Assembly: GCA_016165875.1 (NCBI GenBank)
Contig: JABBOT010000005.1
Coordinates: 24,763,368 to 24,827,367, forward strand
Reading direction: 5' to 3'
From: Acanthopleura granulata
Taxonomy: Eukaryota > Mollusca > Polyplacophora > Chitonida > Chitonidae
Length of the DNA stretch: 64,000 nucleotides
The position numbers and the translations under genes are program-made. This document shows, piece by piece, positions 41,401 through 50,400 of the stretch (position 1 is the first letter of the stretch; the number at the start of each line of letters is the position of its first letter). The notes under the pieces are model-generated. The model was not told where the DNA came from, made no database searches, and worked only from the letters and a program-made list of their open reading frames with translations.

Positions 41401-44400
41401 GCAAGTTTCATAAAACTGTGCAGATTATTTTTCTACACCCCATAGTTCTGTCTGAATGTTTCAAAATGCTGGTTGCAGAGGTGGTTGAAGAATTCGGGTG
41501 TCATGTAGCTTCCTGTTCACACACCCCATTGCAAAGGCCAGTGGTTTTGTACAAGTAATCTGGTTTCATCCACCTATGAATTCAGGCTGCCATCATTATG
41601 ACAAAGACTGAAAAATTCTTCAATTGGCCGTTGAAGTTTAAGTTACATGTAAAAAAGTATATTCCATATGGAAACATTTAGTATTAGCTTTTGTGGTTGG
41701 CAATTATGATTTATGCAAGAACAAACATTGCAGACTTCAGACCGACAGAAGGTGGCTGGCCTCGCCTCACTGACTACCTAGTCAAGAATGCCAGCTATAT
41801 ACTCTGATTGTCCTGAATTGTTCGTGTACTTACTTTCTGAATTTTTCTGTATGTATACATGTGTGTACTTCGCACGTTAACATATAACATGTATACGTAT
41901 TTGACACAAAACCTGAACACACTAAGATAACATTATGTGATGTTAAGTTACATGACCGCTTTATAACACGGCCTACATAAATTGATGTGTAGAATAGTGG
42001 AGTGTTATTTTACAAGATATACACACTGATTTATTTCTGTTTGTAGTGGTCAGAATTTATGGAGCTGTCAGATGGCGTGTCCGATGCCCAGCTTGATGAG
42101 AGGCTTGCTCTGTTGGCTCCAAACAAGTGCTGTACACTTATATACACCGTAAGTATACCCCTCTCCAAACAAAACAGTCAACACTGAGAATGCTGGTCAA
42201 AGAAGTATAGCAGTATTATTATTACATTTATTTATTTGTTTATTTTTTATTTATAGTTTTTTTATAAAGGTGGATCAAAGTATTCTGGAACAGCCAGACT
42301 AATATCTACAGTGTTTACTCTTTTGCAACAAATTGAAAGTTTATTTGCATGAATCTCCAATGAAAGCAACAGTTGTAATCTAAACTGGTACAGGCTAAGA
42401 AAAGCAAGTATCCATAAAGTGAAAATTGAGTTGTGTAAAATTGCTGATTTGAAGTGTTCACTGAGAATATGTTTCCTGTTTACAGTCTGGTACAACTGGT
42501 AACCCCAAGGGCGTTATGCTGAGTCATGATAACGTAAGTAGGCTGCATGCAGTTTTACATCCTCAACTTACTGATTTATTCTTAATTACCAAGAGGTATA
42601 TTTTAGTGTACGAATGTTGTACGGATCAAGCATATGGTGGTTTTACTGAGTGTCTTCAAGGAACAAATAATCTTTAATACTCTTTAATATGCATACACTA
42701 ATGAGTACTTTTTTGTGGAGGACCAGTTTGCAGTTTTGATCCTAAAATTTTCATAAATTTCAAGTCTGTGTGCTCTAAATCTAGCTTGATAGTATGGTAA
42801 ATAGCAGGTAAATGTTTTATTAATGTAGAAAACCTATTTTATAGGTATAAGAAAAAATTGACGAGAAACAGTTGTATATGTTGGAAGTGCTCAACATTTT
42901 CATATTTCTGTCCCATTTGTATGTGGTATCAAAATTTAAACTGTCCTGAATGTTTCAAGGAAATATTATAGTTTCCAGTAATCGAAATATTAAAGCAGTA
43001 GAATCTCAAGAATGAAAACATTGTCATCTTGAAATAATTGTGTTTTGTGGGGTTTTGTTTTTCTTTTCTTTTAGAAGATGGGTTCTTTTGTCTAATGATT
43101 TTTTTTTCTCTTTCATTTTCAATCAGATGACTTGGACTGCAAGGCAGACAACCAAGATGGTCAATCTGGCACATGCTTCTGAGGTGCTGGTTAGTTACCT
43201 TCCCCTGAGTCACGTTGCTGCACAACTGCTGGATATCCATATACCTATAGCCATTGCGGGCACTGTGTACTTTGCTCAGCCTGATGCTCTTAAGGTAAGT
43301 ATACGTTCTTGGTTTTGCACATAACCTAAAGACCTAAAATTTCTCCCCAAAAGTTTTCTCCCCCATGTATTTTTGGAGGAAAATTAACATCAGAAGGTAT
43401 GTTTGGTGTTGAAACTTAGATTTTGCCGGTAGGATATCCTCCAACACCTTTGAAAAGTCAGTAGAGCTCCCATGATCAGGAAAACTGACCGGCTCAGTCA
43501 TGGATGAAATTTTATGTCATTTAAGGTACATATTGTTGAGCAGGCTTTTAATGAAACAGCAGGAACTCTTCCCACTTGAAGCAAATCTGTTATAGCTGAC
43601 TGTTAGTATGCATCCATTGTTTAGTACTGCATGTTGAGCTGTGTACATGTTTTGCACAGGAAAGATGTCCAGTTCAACGAGGACCCAAATTAACTTTGCA
43701 AGGGAAAACGTTTGACTTCTACAGTATTTTTGTATGCATATATACTAGTCACTTTCTATAAAGTATTAACCATTTTTAAGATAATATTTGAGCTAGGAAA
43801 GGAAGGCAACCCAGTGTAGACTAATAACTGTGATTAAATGTTAAAACATCAGTTATTTCATGAATATAATATACACTGTTGTGAAGAGACAAAGATGAGG
43901 CAAAGCAGTGAACACGGACTGCTGAACTGAATGTGTGTTCCATCTCCATGTGGTAAAGTATGCTTTGTTGTGTACACCCAGGGTTCTTTGGTCAATACCT
44001 TGAAGGAAGTCCGTCCAACTTCATTTTTGGGTGTTCCTCGAGTATGGGAGAAAATAGAAGAGAAGATGAAGACGTTGGGCATGCGGACAACAGGGCTCAA
44101 ACGCATCATTGCCAACTGGGCTAAGCGAATTGGTTTGAAAGGAAATTACAGCAAACTCAAAGGGTATGTACTTATTGTGTGTTGTGGAATCATTTCACGC
44201 TCTTATGACTTTGCACTACAGTGACCAAAGGCAGTGTTTGTGAATATAAAATGAAAAAGTGTTTAGAGAAAAAAATCAAAACAAAATGAAGTTAGCAGCA
44301 TCAGGAAGACAATGGAAAACTATTTAATTGTGTACATGTATATACATAAGTGTTTTTTGATTATTTTCCACTAGAAAAAGTGGAGAGGCATGATTTGGTT

Positions 44401-47400
44401 GTAAGGTAGCCTTTTTGGGCCACCAGGCTCTTTCTGGTTTCCTCCAGATTCTGTCTGGTTGCCTTTAGGCTCTGCTATTTCCTCTGTCAGGTCTCCCCCA
44501 GATTCTGCTTAGTTTCTCCCAGATTCTGGATTTACCTACCGGCACCGTCTTTTTTTTTTTTTTTTTTTTTGATATTTTTTCCTCTGTCAAGTCTCCTCCA
44601 GATTTTGTCTGGTTTCCTTCAGGCTGTATTTGGATTCTTTCAGCACTTTGTTGCATTCAACCACAAACAAGGCCAGTATTGTACAGCATGTAAGATTTTT
44701 ACTTAATTCAATAGCAATTTATCAACTAACACACTTGCTTTCAAAACAATTGTCTTGACTTCATCAGACAAACACAGCTTTCTTTTAAAGCCATATTTAA
44801 AGGACAGTTCATGACCTTCTGCTGCAGTGGTAGAACTCCGTTTGGCTGGACACTGGCTAACATCCTGGTCTTTAAGAAGGTGGCAGTCGCTCTGGGGTTA
44901 GACCGCTGTAAATTCTGTCTGAGTGGTGCAGCACCCATCTCACGAGAGACTGTGGACTATTTCTTAAGTCTGAACATTCCCCTGCGTGAGGTGTATGGCA
45001 TGAGTGAATCTACAGGTAAGGACTGCAGGGAAATTCAGCAAGCTTAACATACAAAAAGCAACTGATTGTGAACAGTTGATTATGATTGCCCTATCAATAA
45101 GTCTGTCATTGCATATTTAAACTGTCACCTGTGCCTGTTTCACAAAACTTTTTCAGTTTCTTTACTTAAGCATTGTACCTATAATGCTATACTCATGTGG
45201 TCTTCGACTTTATTGTTTTCACAAAACACTCGATGTTGGACATAAGCCAAAAATACAGACTTTAAGTAAACATTTCACTGAACTTAGGGAGTTTTGCGAA
45301 ACTAAGCTCTGTTTAATAATGATGTATGAAAAGATATCAGACTGGAAGGCATTATGAGAATGCAATCTACCACCAGAGCCAAACGTTGGAATTCCCACGC
45401 CACAGGGAAAGGGACAATACTCTGTATGTGTAATATCTTCCAGTGCTGAGGAATTTTTTGCAAACTTTCTGAATCCAGATACAGGAGTAATAAACTGAAT
45501 GACTTATGAAGTGTGTGCCAGAAAATATTTCTTTAATGGTGTTGATAAATTTGTATTAATTACATAACTTTAATGTTTAGTGTGCATATATAGACTTGCA
45601 TATTTCATAGTTTACTTGTAGACCAAGCTTGCAGAATCTGGAAAAATGAGCCATGAACGAAATTTGAGGTCCTCTGTAGCATTGCACTTTTATAACAGCT
45701 CTCATGAGAAAAAAACAAACAAGAAACTGGATTCATATGAGGTTTTTCACATAATTAACTTCATCATGAAGTAATACAGGTGTTTATCTGCATGTTATTG
45801 ACTATGGTGGTGGTGGTGTTGTTGTTGTAGGTCCCCACACCGTTAACATCCCTGGGCATCACCGGATCGGCAGTGCTGGTATTGACTTTACAGGTGCTGA
45901 GACAAAGATCCTCAATCCAGATGAGGAGGGAAATGGGGAGGTGGGTACCACAGCCTTGATAGGTAGTCACTGACAAGTCACTGTTCTGCTCAGCCTGGAT
46001 TTCTGGATATTTAACAAGATGCTGAAGTAGTTTGAAGTGCCACTCCAGTCCAAATAGAAACTAGGTAGAAATATTAAAAGGACATGAAGAAAATCCTATT
46101 CATCAAAGCTAACACCATGGCTCAAAAGAATTTCGATGAACAAAATCTTCAGCTGTGTCAGTAAAAAAATAGGTGTGTGAGGTGGTAATATTAGTTACAT
46201 CATTACTGAGTGAAAGGATAAGAAACTATATGAGGTGTGTAAGCCTCCTATTGAGCGAGACTTTTATTGAAAAACAAAGGAAGCTTCAACATAATTTTAC
46301 CAAACAGTGACCTGGGAATTATGACATCACAACATTATTGACAATGTTCATTCAATATTCCTTTGTGATGTCTTGCTGTTGGTGTCGTTGCATCACACTG
46401 TGTAACTGTTACGTCAAGGCGTTCTCCTTGCTTTTGTGTCATCAAATGCATATAGCATCTGCTGTAAGGTTTATACAGTTATACCTGTCTGTCACTTTGC
46501 AATTGTTGTCCCATCAAAAGCAGAGGATTTTGTCTGATGCGGGATAATATTCATGATGTGGCGTCGAACCAGGTAGATGTGACATAGAGTCAGGCAGTTG
46601 TGCTGAGATTATGTCAAGGGCATTTGAACATACAGTATTATTTATACATCAGCAGTTTGTGACATTTCTTGTACTGTGTGCCTGTTATGTGTGGCGTTAC
46701 ACCAGGTGAAGTGGAAAGGTCAGAAATATGTTGTGATCGTATTCTCCGAAGTACAATGTAGATTTCAATACACAGTCATTTTTTCAGCATTCTAAGGAAA
46801 GGAATTCAGACTGTTTCAGTTGTTCACAGAGGTTTTGAGACTGATATAGCAGGCTAAGTCTGGCTCAGGCCCAGTTACCTGGTTGTCAGCTGTCATGTAA
46901 TTCATGGGTGTACAATCCACTAGCCCTGGCAGTCGTTTTTGGCTTAAGTCCCCATTTTTTTGTATCAGGATAAGCCTTGTGTGAAGATTTGAAGTGAGAC
47001 TGGCAGGCTGAACTAATGACTTCATGACAAAGTCCACTTGCCCATAATTCAAAAATATTGAACCGATTCCTGGTAATAAATCAGAATGGAATTGTTGTGG
47101 CTTTTTACCAAAGGAAGAGTTCATATCAGATGAAGGAACAGATGTTGCCAATACTACTTTGAGATTTGGGGTTTTTTTTTTAATTATTAGTTGACTTTTT
47201 GGCCTGTTTTTGTTTTTTTTTCTTTTGGTCCAGTGATATTTATTTTGAGTATGTCTGTCAACCCTATGCACCTAACACTTTATGCTGTTGCCATCTCCTG
47301 AAAGGAACTGTCAAAATGCCATATTTTGTGGTTAATGGAGTTGATTTTGTATTCTCAGATTGGTATGCTGGGTCGCCATGTGTTCATGGGCTATTTGAAG

Positions 47401-50400
47401 AATGAGGAGAAAACCAAAGAGGCTCTTGATGATGAAGGAATTCTTCACACTGGAGACATTGGCAAACAGGATAAAGATGGCTTCCTTTATATCACAGGGC
47501 GAATTAAAGGTAAGGTTCACACCGATCATGTTCCAAGAGCAAAACATGGGCGTGAAATTTGTGCAATCTAGACGAAATCACATCATGTCATGAGACTTGC
47601 ATGTTATAAGATGGACAAGTGTTCATGTGTCAGTCATGTTTTTTGAAGAAAATTTACGTTGACAAGCATGAACTACACTGGGCTAAGTATTCCCGTAAGT
47701 ACCATGACAATGTATATTTTAGAGGTATGAAGCGCACTTAGCCCAGGACCACTTAGCACTAAATACGTTTCTCTCTCTCCCTGCCAGAGTTGATCATCAC
47801 GGCTGGAGGGGAGAATGTGGCACCAGTTCTCATAGAGGACAGTGTTAAGGAGGCCCTGCCTGTCGTTAGTAACTGTATGCTTATCGGGGACAAGAGGAAG
47901 TTCCTCTGCATTCTTATCACATTAAAGGTGAGTGTCCTGTTTTACAGAAAATGCCACATGCTTCATCAAATGTACAAATCTGACACATCAGCTGTGGTGT
48001 AAGTTTGCCCAGGTTTGCTTTGCCATTGCTAGATTGGAATTTATTCTAAATTTTACATAATGTTCACTTGCATGGGAAAAAAATGAACTCTTCTTTGAAA
48101 TATGTTTTTGAAAGGATTAGTGTCCAGATATTTATTTATAATTAAGTGTATGCTTTGTTATTTTGAGATTAAAAAACATATTTATAAAAGTTTAAATTAA
48201 TCTGAGAAGTTGGGTTTATGCATTTTTTGTGCCAACACTTCGTAGTCCTCACCGAATGACCGAGTGTAAAATACCAATGAAATAACTAAAGCAAGGCCTG
48301 TTTTATTGATGTGTACATGAGTAATTTTAGTTCTGGTCTTCGTTGCTGGGTGTTTACAGACAGAGGTTGACATGGAGACCATGATGCCCACAGACGAACT
48401 GACAGAGCAGGCCAAATGGTGGTGCCAGGCCCAGAACCACCCAACTACCTCCCTGCAGGAAATCCTCGAGTCCAAGCCAGAGGCCATCTACAAGGGCATC
48501 CAGGCCGGCATCGATAAGGCTAATGAGAAGTCTGTGTCCCGGGCGCAGAAGATTCAGAAGTTTACCATTCTGCCTCGTGACTTCTCTGTACCAGGGGGAG
48601 AATTGGGTGAGTTTTAAACTTCTGAAAGCAGTTTGTCTTTGACACACTTTTATTTTTTAACTTTTTTATTTCCTTACTAACACATCAGAAATTTAGGGGA
48701 AAATGTTAACATATAGATATTTTTACCTGGTTATTTGATAAAATAATAGCTGTAACCCCTCAACTTTGTCATGTTGTACCAGTCCAGCGTTTTCCTGATG
48801 CATCATAACATTGTAAGCACCAGAGGGGCCACAGGCAATCATAAAAAAGGTCGGATTTTTTGAAGTCCTACCTGAAAGCATGAAACTTTATCCCTTTTCT
48901 CTCAACCTCGTATGCTGGATACGTCCGAAGAGGTCATTTAGTATTGATTTTTTTGTGTATGAACTTTGGCATTAAACTAGATATGTTGTGACAACACAGG
49001 ATATGTTTGACAACTATCTATTGAACTTTATTTGGAGTCTAAGTGCCACATGGAACGTTGGTTATTGCCTGTAAGAGAAACTTGCATGCTTCGTTCATTT
49101 TGGGCGAGACGCTGGTCTGTTCTTCCTGGGTTAAACATTTTACCAATGTGTGATAGAATGTTGTTTTAAAGACTGACAAAAAGTGAAAAACTTAAAAATG
49201 TACTTTTAATCGAATGAGGTAACTTTAATGTCAAATGTCTACTCCTGAATGTTAATTTGTGTGTCTGTCATTAGTTAGAAATCACTAAAAATCCACTGTG
49301 GTATTAACACTTGTTCGCACGGAGAAAAAAGGCTATGGTGAATTCTATACGTCACCGACTTATCAAGGTTCTCATGTAAAATGCATTTGGATTGGCTAAT
49401 GGTGACACGGCCTCTGACAATGGTTGCATCAAAAGGGTAGGCATGTTTTCTATATAACGTGCAAGTTTAAACATGTTTTTCTAGCAACAGACATAACAGA
49501 AAAATTTCAATTTTATATCAGTAAGCAAAAGTCTTAGGCTTTCTGTTAATACTGCATATTATTGATTTGCTGCCTTTTTCTTTAAAGTTTCAGTTGTTTT
49601 TACCCCTCGGCCAATTTTGTCTGCCTGTCCATATTCCTCGTATAACTTCGATCTTTGGAACGGTTTATCCGATGTTAACCACACTTACACCAAAATTTAC
49701 ACATTGGCATGAGGAAGAACCCCATCGATTTCCAGCGAGCTTGACCTTGTCTTAAAGGTCATTGGGGCCATATAAGTTAAATTTAATACAAGGCTTGTGA
49801 ACATTCTTATCTCCAGAACAGCTTAGCCCAAGTTCACCAAACTTATACTACAATGACATATTGGCATGAGGAAGGACCCTGTTGATTTTCAGTGACCTTG
49901 ACGTTTTTCTTCAACATCTTTGGCGTCATTTGAGTTAAATTCATGTAAACAATCTAGAACGGTTTAGCCTAAGTTCACCAAAGTTACACCATGCTTACAA
50001 ATTAGTGTGAGTACAAACCCCATTGATTTTCAGCAGCTTTGACCTTTTTTATCAATGTGATTGAGGTCATTTAAGTTAAATTTTGGACAAGGCTTGTAAA
50101 GGCTCTATCTCTAGAATGGTTTAGCCCAAGTTCACAAAACTTACACCACACTTACACATTGGCATGACGAAGAATCCCATTGATTTTCATGGGCATTGAC
50201 CTTCTTTATCTCTTTGAATTTGTATCTATTTGTTACATTGTATATGTGTTTAAGGCCAATGGATTTTAAGTGCATTGCACAGTATTTTTGAGATATGGCT
50301 GTGTTTATATATGAGGCAAAGATGGTCAGAGCTGTGAACTGTTTTGTGTTGTAGGTCCATCCCTCAAACTGAAGCGTCCCGTGGTGAACAAGATGTATGC

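Larger units (their letters stand above)
35567..42046 (+). other. Intron 6 of the ACSBG2-like gene
   Basis: 6.5 kb. It holds a MITE-like fragment (about 35655-35770), a 15-unit minisatellite (35831-36214), a 41-bp tandem repeat (37085-37225) and a MITE-like element (39733-39932). The rest is unremarkable. Confidence 0.6.

Noticed and set aside
46816..47271. 151-codon minus-strand frame in intron 12
   Set aside because: No recognisable motif. It starts in Lys-rich translation of a poly-T region and overlaps a plus-strand gene intron.
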